64,000 bases of DNA from LMUY01 sp965199095. GTDB lineage: Bacteria > Pseudomonadota > Alphaproteobacteria > Acetobacterales > Acetobacteraceae. This document shows, piece after piece, positions 1 through 8,477 of the stretch (the stretch's first letter is position 1; each line of letters opens with the position of its first letter). The notes under the pieces are model-generated. The model did not search any database. It had not been told where the DNA came from and saw only the letters and a list, made by a program, of their open reading frames with translations. The position numbers and the translations under genes were made by a program. Location: the NCBI GenBank assembly GCA_965199095.1, contig CBDAQM010000003.1:620001-684000 (forward strand), read 5' to 3'.

Positions 1-284
1 CAAAAGCGGGCGCGGGCCAGACTGATCCGCGTCCGCCATCACGATTGCGACACGCCCCCAACTTGTCCATTGGTATGGTCGCACTCGGTCCAGCGAAACT
101 CAAGAGGTGCAGAAATCAGGACTTTTGCACCGTCCTGACATCCGAACGCGATCATGTGGTTGGACGGTGCAGAACTCCGGTGCGAAAGTCCGATCATGAA
201 CCGGCTAGCGGACGTTTGCCTGCCGTCACTGTAGCGGCGGCTCTCCACCAAACTGCGACATCTCGCCGCCAGTTAGAAGGGATA
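1..284. other. Non-coding stretch downstream of ftsK
   Basis: I see no convincing gene here. There is one hairpin at 106-131 (GGTGCA ... TGCACC, with partly pairing AA/TT inside), and part of it (GGTGCAGAA) recurs at about 167-175. The stretch lies beyond the end of the minus-strand ftsK. It could be the edge of a mobile element or a terminator region, but no ends or transposase are visible in the window. Confidence 0.4.
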
Positions 285-2672
285 TCAGTCCTCGTCGTCG
301 TTGGTCCGCCGCACCAGGATCTCGCGCTTGCCCACGTGGTTGGCGGGGGTGATGATACCCTCCTTCTCCATCTGCTCGATCAGCTTGGCGGCGCGGTTGT
401 AGCCGATCGACAGATGCCGCTGGATGAACGACGTGCTGGCCTTGCCCTCGCGCGCCACCACCGCGACGGCCTGGTCGAACAGCGACTTCTCCCCGTCGCT
501 CCCCCCGGCGATCCCGCTCATGGCGGAGCTTTCCTCCTCGTCCGGCGCCTCCGTCACCTCGTCCAGGTAGGCGGGTTCGCCCTGCTCGCGCAGGAAGGCG
601 ACGACGTCCTCCACCTCCTTGTCGGAGACGAACGGGCCGTGCACGCGGCCGATGCGCCCGCCGCCCTGCATGTACAGCATGTCGCCCTGGCCCAGCAGTT
701 GCTCTGCCCCCTGCTCGCCCAGGATGGTGCGGCTGTCGAACTTGCTGATCACGGTGAAGGAGATGCGGGTCGGGAAGTTGGCCTTGATGGTGCCGGTGAT
801 CACGTCGACGGAGGGGCGCTGCGTCGCCATCACCACGTGGATGCCGGCGGCGCGCGCCATCTGCGCCAGGCGCTGCACCGCGGCCTCGATCTCCTTGCCG
901 GCAACCATCATCAAATCCGCCATCTCGTCGATCACCACCACAAGGAAGGGCAGCTTCTCCAGGGCGAGCGGGTGTTCCTCGAAGATCGGCTTGCCCGTCT
1001 CCGCGTCGAAGCCGGTCTGCACCCGCCGGGTCACCACCTCGCCGCGGGCGCTCGCCTCCTCCACCCGCTCGTTGTAGCCGCCGACGTTGCGCACGCCGAG
1101 TTGGCTCATCGCGCGGTAGCGGCGCTCCATCTCCCGCACGGTCCATTTCAGCGCGGTGACGGCCTTCGCGGGCTCGGTCACCACGGGGGCCATCAGATGC
1201 GGGATGCCGTCATACACCGACAGCTCCAGCATCTTCGGGTCGATCAGGATCAGCCGGCACTGGTCGGGGCTGAGCCGATACAGCAGGCTCAGGATCATCG
1301 CGTTGATGCCGACCGACTTGCCGGAGCCGGTGGTGCCGGCCACCAGCAAGTGGGGCATGCGGGCCAGGTCGGCCAGGATCGGCTCGCCGCCGATATCCTT
1401 GCCCAAGGCCAGCGCCAGCCGGCCGGGATGCTTCTCCCACGCGTCCGAGCCGAGCAGCTCGGACAGGAACACCGTCTCCCGCTTGGCGTTCGGCACCTCA
1501 ATGCCGATCACGTTGCGGCCGGGCACGGTGGCGATGCGCACGGCGGTGACGGACATGGAGCGTGCCACGTCGTCCGCCAGCCCGATCACCCGGGCGGAGC
1601 GGATGCCGGGCGCCGGCTCCAGCTCGTAGAGGGTGACGACCGGACCGGGCCGGATGTCCCGGATCGTGCCCTGGACGCCGTACTCGTCCAGCACGGATTC
1701 CAGCAGCCGGGCATTGGCTTGCAGCGATTCCTCGGTCGGACCCGAGTTGGCGCGCGGCGGGGCGGCCTTCAGCAAGGCCAGCGGCGGCATGCGCCACTGG
1801 CCCGGCGTGGCGTCCGCCAGCGGCAGGCTTGGCTGGTGCGCCGGCGCCGTCTTGCGCACGGGCAGGCTGATGCGGGCGCGCGGCGCCGGCGCGGCAGGCG
1901 GTTCCGGCTCGGCGACCTCGGTGGTGGCGAGGCGGGGCGCGGGACGCGGCCGCAATGCCGGTTCGACGGGCTGCTGCCTGGGGAATGGTTCTTCCTGCGG
2001 CACGCGGCGGAGGCGGCGAAACGGCGCAAAGAGACGCGGCAGCAACCCGGCGGCCCGCCGCCCCTGCGCGATCGATCCGCCTGCAACGCGGCCGGCGGCG
2101 CGCCACTCGCCCGCGGACAGCCCGAACGCGCCCCAGGACAGCAGCCCGCCGAGCGCCACGCCGACCAGCAGGGCGATGCCGGCGCCGAGCGGACCGAGCG
2201 CGCCCTGCGCATAGGACGCGACGGACTGCACCAACACCTGGCCGATCGCCCCGCCGGGCCCCGCCTCCGCCGGCCAGGGCGCTGTGCCGGGGAAGGCGGC
2301 AGCCAGCGCCGCCAGCACCGGCAGCGCGCCCAACGTGCTGGCCAGGCGGGCGGCGAAGCTGCCGAGCCCGCGGTGGGAGGCGATGCGCCACGCCCATGCC
2401 AGCGCCACCAGGCCCGGCAGCGCCGCGGCGATGCCGAAGCTCTGCAGCAGCAGATCCGCCGCCATCGCCCCGGCCGGCCCGGCCAGGTTCGTCGGCGGCC
2501 GGGACGTGGCGGTGTTCAGCGACGGGTCGAGCGGATTGTAGCAGGCCAGCGCCACCAGCAACGCCACGCCCCCCAGTCCGAGCGCCAAGCCGCCCAGCTC
2601 CGCCAGCCGGCGGCTGATCAGCGTGCGAATGGCAGGGGAGGCGAGCAGACGTGCCGGAGCAGCGGCGGACAT
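285..2672 (-). CDS. ftsK: DNA translocase FtsK
   Basis: The 795-residue protein is a septum-anchored, ATP-driven DNA pump that clears and aligns chromosome termini at division and activates XerCD recombination at dif. The N-terminal 200 residues hold about four hydrophobic membrane segments. A proline/arginine/alanine-rich linker follows to about residue 290. The motor domain has a Walker A (AGTTGSGKSVGINAM) near residue 445 and a Walker B-type VVIDEMADLMM segment. The C-terminal winged-helix gamma domain, which reads KOPS sites, is recognisable in SLFDQAVAVVAREGKAS and YNRAAKLIEQMEKEGII. The linker is short compared with E. coli FtsK, which is normal for alphaproteobacteria. The chosen ATG begins MSAAAPARLLASP. 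A very long open frame on the opposite strand here is a GC-rich shadow. Family assignment is very secure. Confidence 0.97.
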   Translation of the reverse strand: MSAAAPARLLASPAIRTLISRRLAELGGLALGLGGVALLVALACYNPLDPSLNTATSRPPTNLAGPAGAMAADLLLQSFGIAAALPGLVALAWAWRIASHRGLGSFAARLASTLGALPVLAALAAAFPGTAPWPAEAGPGGAIGQVLVQSVASYAQGALGPLGAGIALLVGVALGGLLSWGAFGLSAGEWRAAGRVAGGSIAQGRRAAGLLPRLFAPFRRLRRVPQEEPFPRQQPVEPALRPRPAPRLATTEVAEPEPPAAPAPRARISLPVRKTAPAHQPSLPLADATPGQWRMPPLALLKAAPPRANSGPTEESLQANARLLESVLDEYGVQGTIRDIRPGPVVTLYELEPAPGIRSARVIGLADDVARSMSVTAVRIATVPGRNVIGIEVPNAKRETVFLSELLGSDAWEKHPGRLALALGKDIGGEPILADLARMPHLLVAGTTGSGKSVGINAMILSLLYRLSPDQCRLILIDPKMLELSVYDGIPHLMAPVVTEPAKAVTALKWTVREMERRYRAMSQLGVRNVGGYNERVEEASARGEVVTRRVQTGFDAETGKPIFEEHPLALEKLPFLVVVIDEMADLMMVAGKEIEAAVQRLAQMARAAGIHVVMATQRPSVDVITGTIKANFPTRISFTVISKFDSRTILGEQGAEQLLGQGDMLYMQGGGRIGRVHGPFVSDKEVEDVVAFLREQGEPAYLDEVTEAPDEEESSAMSGIAGGSDGEKSLFDQAVAVVAREGKASTSFIQRHLSIGYNRAAKLIEQMEKEGIITPANHVGKREILVRRTNDDED

Positions 2673-2778
2673 GCGTCAGGAAGTCCTCGGCTAGTTCATG
2701 CGAGGTGAGAGCTATAGCGGGGAAACCGCCGGGCCAGAATGGAAAAAGCGAGCCGAGGCACAAACCCCGCGCGAAAAA

Positions 2779-2799
2779 CCCTCTCCCACAGGGAGAGGG
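2779..2799. repeat. CCCTCTCCC hairpin repeat, copy 1
   Basis: Perfect 9-bp inverted repeat CCCTCTCCC-ACA-GGGAGAGGG between the end of amtB and the start of ftsK, both read leftwards. It belongs to a family with other members at 9787-9864, 11301-11391, 20683-20703 and 54106-54125. It lies just downstream of the amtB stop and may act as a transcription terminator or transcript-end stabiliser. Confidence 0.8.
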
Positions 2800-2816
2800 C
2801 TTGTTGAGGTGCGGGG

Positions 2817-4232
2817 CTAGCTGATCGACTCGCCGTGCAGGACGATGTCGAGGCCCTCCATTTCCTGGTCGCGGGTGACGCGCAGTCCGATCACGGCGTC
2901 GATGATCTTGAGCAGCACGAAGGAGATCACACCGCTCCAGACCAGGGTGATGATCACCGCCTCCGCCTGCTTGACGAGCTGATCCATCCCGCCCACCACG
3001 CCGCCCGGGCTGGCGTCGGTGGCCGAGAGCGGGCCGTAGGCGAATACGCCGGTCAGCAGCGCCCCCACGATCCCGCCGATCCCGTGCACGCCCCAGGTGT
3101 CCAGGCTGTCGTCGTAGCCCAGCATGTGCTTCAGCCCCGTCGCGGACCAGAAGCAGACCACGCCCGCCACCACGCCGATGATCAACGCCGGGCCGGGGAG
3201 CACGAAGCCGCTGGCCGGGGTGATCGCCACCAGACCGGCCACCGCGCCGGAGATGATGCCCAGCACGGACGGCTTGCCCTTGGTCACCCACTCCGCGAAC
3301 ATCCAGCCAAGGGCGGCGGCCGCCGTCGCGATCTGCGTCGCCGTCATCGCCATGCCCGCCCGCCCGTTGGCGCCCACCGCCGACCCGGCGTTGAACCCGA
3401 ACCAGCCGACCCACAGCAGGGATGCCCCGATCATCGCGTAGGTCAGGTTGAACGGGGACATGTTGTCGTGCCCGTAGCCCACCCGCTTGCCGAGCACGAG
3501 CGCGCAGACCAGCCCGGCCACGCCGGCGTTGATGTGCACCACCGTGCCGCCGGCGAAGTCGATGGCGCCGATCGTGGTGCCGACAATGCCGGTGGCGCTC
3601 CACACCACATGGGCGATCGGGCAGTACACCACCAGCGACCACAGCACCATGAACACGCACATCGCGCTGAACTTCATCCGGTCAGCGAACGCGCCGGCGA
3701 TCAGCGCGGGCGTGATGATCGCGAAGGTCATCTGGTACATCATGTACACGGTCTCGGGAATCGTGAACACGGTCGGGTTGTCGGAGCCCGCGCCTAGCGT
3801 GAATGGCGTGTCGACGCCCTTCGTGATGTGGTCCGCAATGCCGTTCAGGAAGAAGCGGCTGAAGTCACCGATATAGGGCGCGGTCACGCCGGTGCCGTTG
3901 GTGAAGGCCAGGCTGTAGCCGGCGACCATCCAAACGATCGTCACCAGGCAGCACACGGCGAAGGACTGCATCAACGTCGCGAGGACGTTCTTCTTGCGCA
4001 CCATGCCGGCGTAGAACAGCGCCAGGCCGGGGATCGTCATCATCAGCACCAGCGCGGTGCTGGCCAGCATCCACGCGGTGTCGCCCGTGTCGATGCCGGG
4101 TGTCGGCGTGGCCGGGGCGGCGGCGGTCGCCGGCGCTGCGGCAGTCTGTGCCCATGCGGCGCCCGCGATCAGCAGGGTGGACAGCCCGGCAGCCGGGGCA
4201 AGGAGGCGCTTCATTCGTGTCAAATCCTTCAT
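2817..4232 (-). CDS. amtB: Ammonium transporter AmtB
   Basis: Inner-membrane ammonium channel of the Amt/Mep/Rh family, 471 residues. It starts with a cleavable-looking signal peptide (MKRLLAPAAGLSTLLIAGAAWA), followed by an Ala/Thr/Pro stretch and about 11 membrane helices. The pore-lining His pair is visible in the segments GGTVVHINAGVAG and WGVHGIGGIVGALLTG. The C-terminal cytoplasmic tail (VTRDQEMEGLDIVLHGESIS) is the region that PII proteins contact. It overlaps the glnK stop by four bases (ATGA), so the two are co-transcribed and translationally coupled. A second possible start lies six codons in, directly at the signal peptide. The gene is probably under nitrogen control through the sigma54-like site upstream of glnK. 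Confidence 0.96.
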   Translation of the reverse strand: MKDLTRMKRLLAPAAGLSTLLIAGAAWAQTAAAPATAAAPATPTPGIDTGDTAWMLASTALVLMMTIPGLALFYAGMVRKKNVLATLMQSFAVCCLVTIVWMVAGYSLAFTNGTGVTAPYIGDFSRFFLNGIADHITKGVDTPFTLGAGSDNPTVFTIPETVYMMYQMTFAIITPALIAGAFADRMKFSAMCVFMVLWSLVVYCPIAHVVWSATGIVGTTIGAIDFAGGTVVHINAGVAGLVCALVLGKRVGYGHDNMSPFNLTYAMIGASLLWVGWFGFNAGSAVGANGRAGMAMTATQIATAAAALGWMFAEWVTKGKPSVLGIISGAVAGLVAITPASGFVLPGPALIIGVVAGVVCFWSATGLKHMLGYDDSLDTWGVHGIGGIVGALLTGVFAYGPLSATDASPGGVVGGMDQLVKQAEAVIITLVWSGVISFVLLKIIDAVIGLRVTRDQEMEGLDIVLHGESIS

Positions 4233-4567
4233 AGTGCTTCGGCATCAACCTCGCCGGTGCGGATACGCACGGCGCGTTCGAGGTCCAGGACGAAGATCTT
4301 GCCGTCACCGATCTTCCCGGTTTGGCCGGATTTCATGATCGCCTCGACGACCTGTTCCGACAGGTCGTCCGACACCGCGACCTCGATTTTAACTTTTGGC
4401 AAAAAATTGACGTGGTATTCCGCGCCGCGGTATATCTCCGTCTGTCCCTTCTGCCGGCCGAAGCCCTTGACCTCGGACACCGTCAAGCCTTGCACGCCGA
4501 GGGGCGTGAGCGCCTCGCGCACATCGTCCAGCTTGAAGGGTTTGATGATCGCCATGATGAGCTTCAT
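4229..4567 (-). CDS. glnK: Nitrogen regulatory protein PII (GlnK)
   Basis: 112-residue PII signal protein that reads 2-oxoglutarate and ATP/ADP and blocks AmtB when nitrogen is plentiful. The beginning MKLIMAIIKPFKLDDVREAL and the T-loop GRQKGQTEIYRGAEYHVNFL are textbook. Tyr51, the uridylylation site, is the second tyrosine of that loop. The end (GKIFVLDLERAVRIRTGE) carries the second PII signature. It is the first gene of the glnK-amtB pair, which supports naming it GlnK rather than GlnB. The start ATG is clear because it matches the invariant family N-terminus. Confidence 0.95.
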   Translation of the reverse strand: MKLIMAIIKPFKLDDVREALTPLGVQGLTVSEVKGFGRQKGQTEIYRGAEYHVNFLPKVKIEVAVSDDLSEQVVEAIMKSGQTGKIGDGKIFVLDLERAVRIRTGEVDAEAL

Positions 4568-4633
4568 CGTCGTTCTCGCTTACCTGTTCGACGCCGGGGC
4601 TCTGCTCGTGACCGACGTTACGCCCCTGCGCTA

Positions 4634-4649
4634 AACAAGAAGCGTGCCG
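4634..4649 (-). promoter_or_regulatory. Sigma54-type promoter upstream of glnK
   Basis: Read on the minus strand the site is CGGCACGCTTCTTGTT, which fits the -24/-12 pattern (GGCACG, four bases, TTG) except that the usual GC at -12 is GT. It lies about 65 bp upstream of the glnK start, the expected place for an NtrC-activated glnK-amtB promoter. The motif match is seen; its function is inferred. Confidence 0.5.
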
Positions 4650-4769
4650 CCCCCATTTGTCGCAGCGGGCGGGTTCTCCTGATCCGCTGACGTTGGTTTA
4701 GGCACCGGGCCGGGCCACATGCCGCACGGGCAGGCGCGGTTGGATGCCTAAAGAACAGGCAGATGGAGG

Positions 4770-5972
4770 ATGGTATTGCTGGACGCCGATGTCTGCGTCG
4801 TGGGGGCCGGCCCGGTCGGGGCCGCCTTGGCCTGCAGCCTGGCGGCGCAGGGCGTCCGGGTCGCGGTGGTGGACCGGGCCGCGCTGCCACCGATGGAGCA
4901 CCCGGCCTTCGACGGCCGCGCCTACGCCATCGCCGCCGGGTCGCGCCAGATGCTGGAGGAGGCGGGCGTCTGGGCGCGGCTGCCCTTCGTTCCCTGCCCC
5001 ATCCTGGACATCCGCGTGTCCGACGGGCGGACCGGCCGCCCGGCTTCCCCGCTGTTCCTGCATTTCGACCATGTCGAGGCCGGCGCTGGCCCGTTCGGCT
5101 GGATGGTGGAGGCGCGCAGCCTGCGCGTGGCGCTGAACGCGCAATTGCACGCGCTGGGCGGCGGGCTGGTGTTTGCGCCGGCGGAGGCGGTGGTGACCCG
5201 GTCGGCGGACCGGGCGGAGGTGCAGGTGGTCGGCGGCCCCACCATACGGTGCCGGCTGGTGGTGGCGGCGGAGGGGCGGGAATCGCCGCTGCGGACCCAG
5301 GCCGGCATCGCCGTCTCGCGCCTGGCCTACCGGCAGAACGGCATCGTCACGGCGGTCGCGCATGACCGGCCGCATGGCGGAACGGCGCTCGAGCACTTCC
5401 TGCCCGCCGGGCCCTTCGCCCAATTGCCGATGACAGGGACCGAAGATGCGCCGAACCTGTCGGCGGTGGTATGGACCGAGCGGTCGGCGCTGGCGCCCCG
5501 GATGATGGCGCTGGATGACGCGGCGTTCGGGCGGGAGATCGCGCGCCGCCTGGGCAGCCATTTGGGGGCGGTGCGGCCGGTCGGGCGACGCTGGCTGTAT
5601 AAGCTCTCGGCGTTGCATGCCCACCGCTACACTGCCGAGCGGCTCGTCCTGGTGGGGGACGCGGCGCACGGCATCCACCCGATCGCGGGCCAGGGCCTGA
5701 ACCTTGGGCTGCGCGACGTGATAGCGCTGGCCGGTTTGGTGCGGGATGCGGTGGGGGTGGGCAAGGATCCCGGCAGCCCGGCCTTGCTGGCCCGCTACCA
5801 GGCCATCCGCCGCCCGGCCAACCTGCTGATGCTTGGGGCGACCCACGCGCTGGACCGGCTGTTCTCCACCGATAACCCGGCGGTCCGGATCGCCCGTGAC
5901 GTGGGTATTGCCGGGGTGGGGCGTATGCTGCCGCTGAAGCGCCTGTTCATGCGGCAAGCCATGGGTGCGTGA
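4770..5972 (+). CDS. UbiH/UbiF/COQ6-family FAD-dependent ubiquinone hydroxylase
   Basis: 400-residue flavoprotein monooxygenase that most likely hydroxylates the ring of a ubiquinone precursor. It has the N-terminal dinucleotide fold VCVVGAGPVGAALACSLAAQG. Near residue 295 it has the FAD-ribityl motif VLVGDAAHGIHPIAGQGLNL, followed by LGLRDVIAL, which is diagnostic of the UbiH/COQ6 group. The sequence does not let me choose between UbiH, UbiF, UbiI and UbiL, which attack different ring positions. It is transcribed divergently from glnK with a 200-bp gap. A GGAGG lies immediately against the ATG, so translation may start at TTG two codons later. Confidence 0.88.
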   Translation: MVLLDADVCVVGAGPVGAALACSLAAQGVRVAVVDRAALPPMEHPAFDGRAYAIAAGSRQMLEEAGVWARLPFVPCPILDIRVSDGRTGRPASPLFLHFDHVEAGAGPFGWMVEARSLRVALNAQLHALGGGLVFAPAEAVVTRSADRAEVQVVGGPTIRCRLVVAAEGRESPLRTQAGIAVSRLAYRQNGIVTAVAHDRPHGGTALEHFLPAGPFAQLPMTGTEDAPNLSAVVWTERSALAPRMMALDDAAFGREIARRLGSHLGAVRPVGRRWLYKLSALHAHRYTAERLVLVGDAAHGIHPIAGQGLNLGLRDVIALAGLVRDAVGVGKDPGSPALLARYQAIRRPANLLMLGATHALDRLFSTDNPAVRIARDVGIAGVGRMLPLKRLFMRQAMGA

Positions 5973-5997
5973 ACGCCCCAGGTGGCCCGGTCAGCGA

Positions 5998-6016
5998 TTA
6001 ACCGTCGGGCGGTTAA
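5998..6016. promoter_or_regulatory. Inverted repeat upstream of pdhA
   Basis: Perfect inverted repeat TTAACCG-5 bp-CGGTTAA in the 142-bp gap between the hydroxylase gene and pdhA, about 100 bp before the pdhA start. It has the size and symmetry of a repressor operator for the pyruvate dehydrogenase operon, but could also be part of a terminator for the upstream gene. There is no run of T after it, which argues against a strong intrinsic terminator. Confidence 0.35.
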
Positions 6017-6114
6017 CATGGCTATTGCATTGCACAACAATGATCTTTCGGCACGCCCTTGTCGGATCGGCACACGAGAGCTAGGTGACAGAGGTCGGGA
6101 AACGGGGACGGACC

Positions 6115-7128
6115 ATGGCGCTCGCAGCCGAAAAGACCAAGCGCGGCAAACTGACCAACAGCCCGGAGCTGTCGCGGGAGGCGCTGCTGAAGGCCTATGG
6201 CGACATGCTGCTCATCCGCCGGTTTGAGGAGAAGGCCGGGCAACTGTATGGCATGGGTCTCATTGGCGGCTTCTGCCATTTGTATATCGGGCAGGAGGCG
6301 GTCGTCGTCGGCGTGCAAGGCGCGTTGAAGGAGGGCGACCAAGTCATCACTTCCTACCGCGACCATGGCCACATGCTGGCGACGGGCATGGAGCCGCGTG
6401 GCGTCATGGCGGAGCTGACAGGGCGGTCGGGCGGCTATTCCAAGGGCAAAGGCGGCTCCATGCACATGTTCAGCAAGGAGAAGCAGTTCTACGGCGGCCA
6501 CGGCATCGTGGGCGCCCAGGTGAGCCTGGGGACCGGGCTCGCCTTCTCCGACTGGTACCGGCAGAGCGACAATGTCTGCGTCACCTATTTCGGCGACGGC
6601 GCGGCCAACCAGGGCCAGGTGTTCGAAAGCTTCAACCTGGCGGCGCTGATGAAGCTGCCCTGCATCTACGTGATCGAGAACAACAAATACGGCATGGGCA
6701 CCAGCGTCGAGCGGGCCACCGCCTCGCGCGACCTGTCGAAGAACGGCTCGCCCTGGGCGATGGCCAGCGCCCAGGTGGACGGCATGGACGTGGCGGCGGT
6801 GCGGCAGGCGGCGGAGGCGGCGGTGGCGCATTGCCGGGCGGGCAACGGGCCGTACCTGTTGGAGATGAAGACCTATCGCTACCGCGGCCACTCCATGTCC
6901 GACCCGGGCAAGTACCGCACGCGCGAGGAAATCCAGAAGATGCGCGGCGAGCGCGATTGCATCGAGCAGGCGCAGCTTATCCTCACCGAGATGGGCGTGG
7001 GCGAGGACGCGCTGAAGCAGATCGACACCGATGTGAAGAGCCGGATCAACGACGCGGCCGAGTTCGCGCAGTCCAGCCCGGAACCGGACGAGCGGGAACT
7101 CTGGACCGACATCCTGGTGGAGGGCTGA
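6115..7128 (+). CDS. pdhA: Pyruvate dehydrogenase E1 component, alpha subunit
   Basis: 337-residue E1-alpha of the heterotetrameric pyruvate dehydrogenase. With E1-beta it decarboxylates pyruvate on thiamine diphosphate and passes the acetyl group to lipoyl-E2. The thiamine-diphosphate motif GDGAANQGQVFESFN ... IENN is present, as are the early RRFEEKAGQLYGMGLIGGF and the loop YRYRGHSMSDPGKYRT. I start at ATG (MALAAEKTKRGKL). A GTG 30 bp upstream is in frame but adds residues unlike the family. The gene opens a tight operon with pdhB five bases downstream of its stop. Confidence 0.95.
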   Translation: MALAAEKTKRGKLTNSPELSREALLKAYGDMLLIRRFEEKAGQLYGMGLIGGFCHLYIGQEAVVVGVQGALKEGDQVITSYRDHGHMLATGMEPRGVMAELTGRSGGYSKGKGGSMHMFSKEKQFYGGHGIVGAQVSLGTGLAFSDWYRQSDNVCVTYFGDGAANQGQVFESFNLAALMKLPCIYVIENNKYGMGTSVERATASRDLSKNGSPWAMASAQVDGMDVAAVRQAAEAAVAHCRAGNGPYLLEMKTYRYRGHSMSDPGKYRTREEIQKMRGERDCIEQAQLILTEMGVGEDALKQIDTDVKSRINDAAEFAQSSPEPDERELWTDILVEG

Positions 7129-7133
7129 GCCCG

Positions 7134-8477
7134 GTGTCGACCCAGGTGCTGATGCCTGCGCTGTCCCCGACCATGACGGAGGGCAAGCTCGCCCGCTGGC
7201 TGAAGAAGGTGGGGGAGGACGTGCGCGCCGGCGACGTGATCGCCGAGATCGAGACCGACAAGGCCACCATGGAGGTGGAGGCGGTGGACGAAGGCACGCT
7301 GTCCCAAATCCTGGTGGAGGAAGGCACGGAGGGCGTCGCCGTCAACACGCCGATCGCCGTGCTGGGTGATGGTGCGGCAGAGACCGCCACGCCGCCCGCG
7401 GCCGAAGCCCCGCAGAAGCTGGAGCCGAAGCGTCCGGCGGAGACGGTCGCGGCCGCCGCGCCGGCGGCAGCGTCGGCCGCGCCGGAGCAGGATTGGGGCG
7501 CCACAACCCCGATCACGGTCCGCGAGGCCCTGCGCGACGCGATGGCGCTGGAGATGCGGCGGGACAAGGACGTCTTCCTGTTGGGCGAAGAGGTCGCGCA
7601 GTATCAGGGCGCCTACAAGATCAGCCAGGGATTGCTGGACGAGTTCGGACCGCGCCGCATCATCGACACGCCCATCACCGAGCACGGCTTCACCGGCATG
7701 GCGGTGGGTGCGGCGATGAGCGGGCTGAAGCCGATTGTCGAGTTCATGACGTTCAACTTCGCCATGCAGGCGATCGACCAGATCGTGAACTCGGCGGCCA
7801 AGACGCTCTATATGTCCGGCGGCCAGATGGGCTGCCCGATCGTGTTCCGCGGCCCGAACGGCGCCGCCAGCCGCGTCGCCGCGCAGCACAGCCAGTGCTA
7901 CGCCAGCTGGTACGCCCACGTGCCCGGCCTGAAGGTGGTCGCCCCCTGGAGCAGCGCGGATGCCAAAGGGCTGCTGCGCTCCGCCATCCGCGATCCCAAC
8001 CCGGTGATCGTGCTGGAGAACGAAATCCTCTACGGGCAGAGCTTCGACTGCCCGACGGCTGACGACTTCACCGTGCCAATCGGCAAGGCGAAGGTCGAAC
8101 GGGTGGGCAAGGACGTCACCATCGTCGCCTTTTCCATCATGGTGGGGGTGGCGCTGAAGGCGGCGGAGGCGCTGGCCGAGCAGGGCATCGACGCGGAGGT
8201 GATCAATTTGCGGTCGCTGCGCCCGCTGGACACCGCGACCATCGTCGAGAGCGTGAAGAAGACCAACCGCGTGGTGAGCGTGGAGGAGGGCTGGCCCTTC
8301 GCCGGCATCGGCGCCGAGATCGCCATGCAGGTGATCGAGCATTGTTTCGACTGGCTGGATGCGCCGCCGATGCGGGTGAACGGTCTCGACGTGCCGCTGC
8401 CCTACGCCGCCAATCTGGAGAAGCTGGCGCTGCCGCAGCCGGACTGGGTGGTCGACGCCGTGCGGAAGATCGTCTGA
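7134..8477 (+). CDS. pdhB: Pyruvate dehydrogenase E1 component, beta subunit, with N-terminal lipoyl domain
   Basis: 447 residues, starting at GTG (STQVLMPALSPTMTEGKL). Residues 1-80 are a complete lipoyl domain with the modified lysine in ETDKATMEVEAVDEG. An Ala/Pro-rich hinge covers about 80-120, and the E1-beta catalytic fold begins at ITVREALRDAMALEMRRD. A lipoyl domain on E1-beta is a known alphaproteobacterial arrangement. The lipoyl-coding DNA shares a perfect 56-bp run with pdhC (7233-7288 against 8576-8631), a sign of recent duplication or gene conversion. The stop overlaps the pdhC start. Confidence 0.95.
   Translation: MSTQVLMPALSPTMTEGKLARWLKKVGEDVRAGDVIAEIETDKATMEVEAVDEGTLSQILVEEGTEGVAVNTPIAVLGDGAAETATPPAAEAPQKLEPKRPAETVAAAAPAAASAAPEQDWGATTPITVREALRDAMALEMRRDKDVFLLGEEVAQYQGAYKISQGLLDEFGPRRIIDTPITEHGFTGMAVGAAMSGLKPIVEFMTFNFAMQAIDQIVNSAAKTLYMSGGQMGCPIVFRGPNGAASRVAAQHSQCYASWYAHVPGLKVVAPWSSADAKGLLRSAIRDPNPVIVLENEILYGQSFDCPTADDFTVPIGKAKVERVGKDVTIVAFSIMVGVALKAAEALAEQGIDAEVINLRSLRPLDTATIVESVKKTNRVVSVEEGWPFAGIGAEIAMQVIEHCFDWLDAPPMRVNGLDVPLPYAANLEKLALPQPDWVVDAVRKIV

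Noticed and set aside
45..2708. An 887-codon open frame on the plus strand opposite ftsK
   Set aside because: It is the antisense of a secure ftsK gene. Its product is rich in Arg, Gly, Ala and His with no domains, typical of shadow frames in GC-rich DNA.
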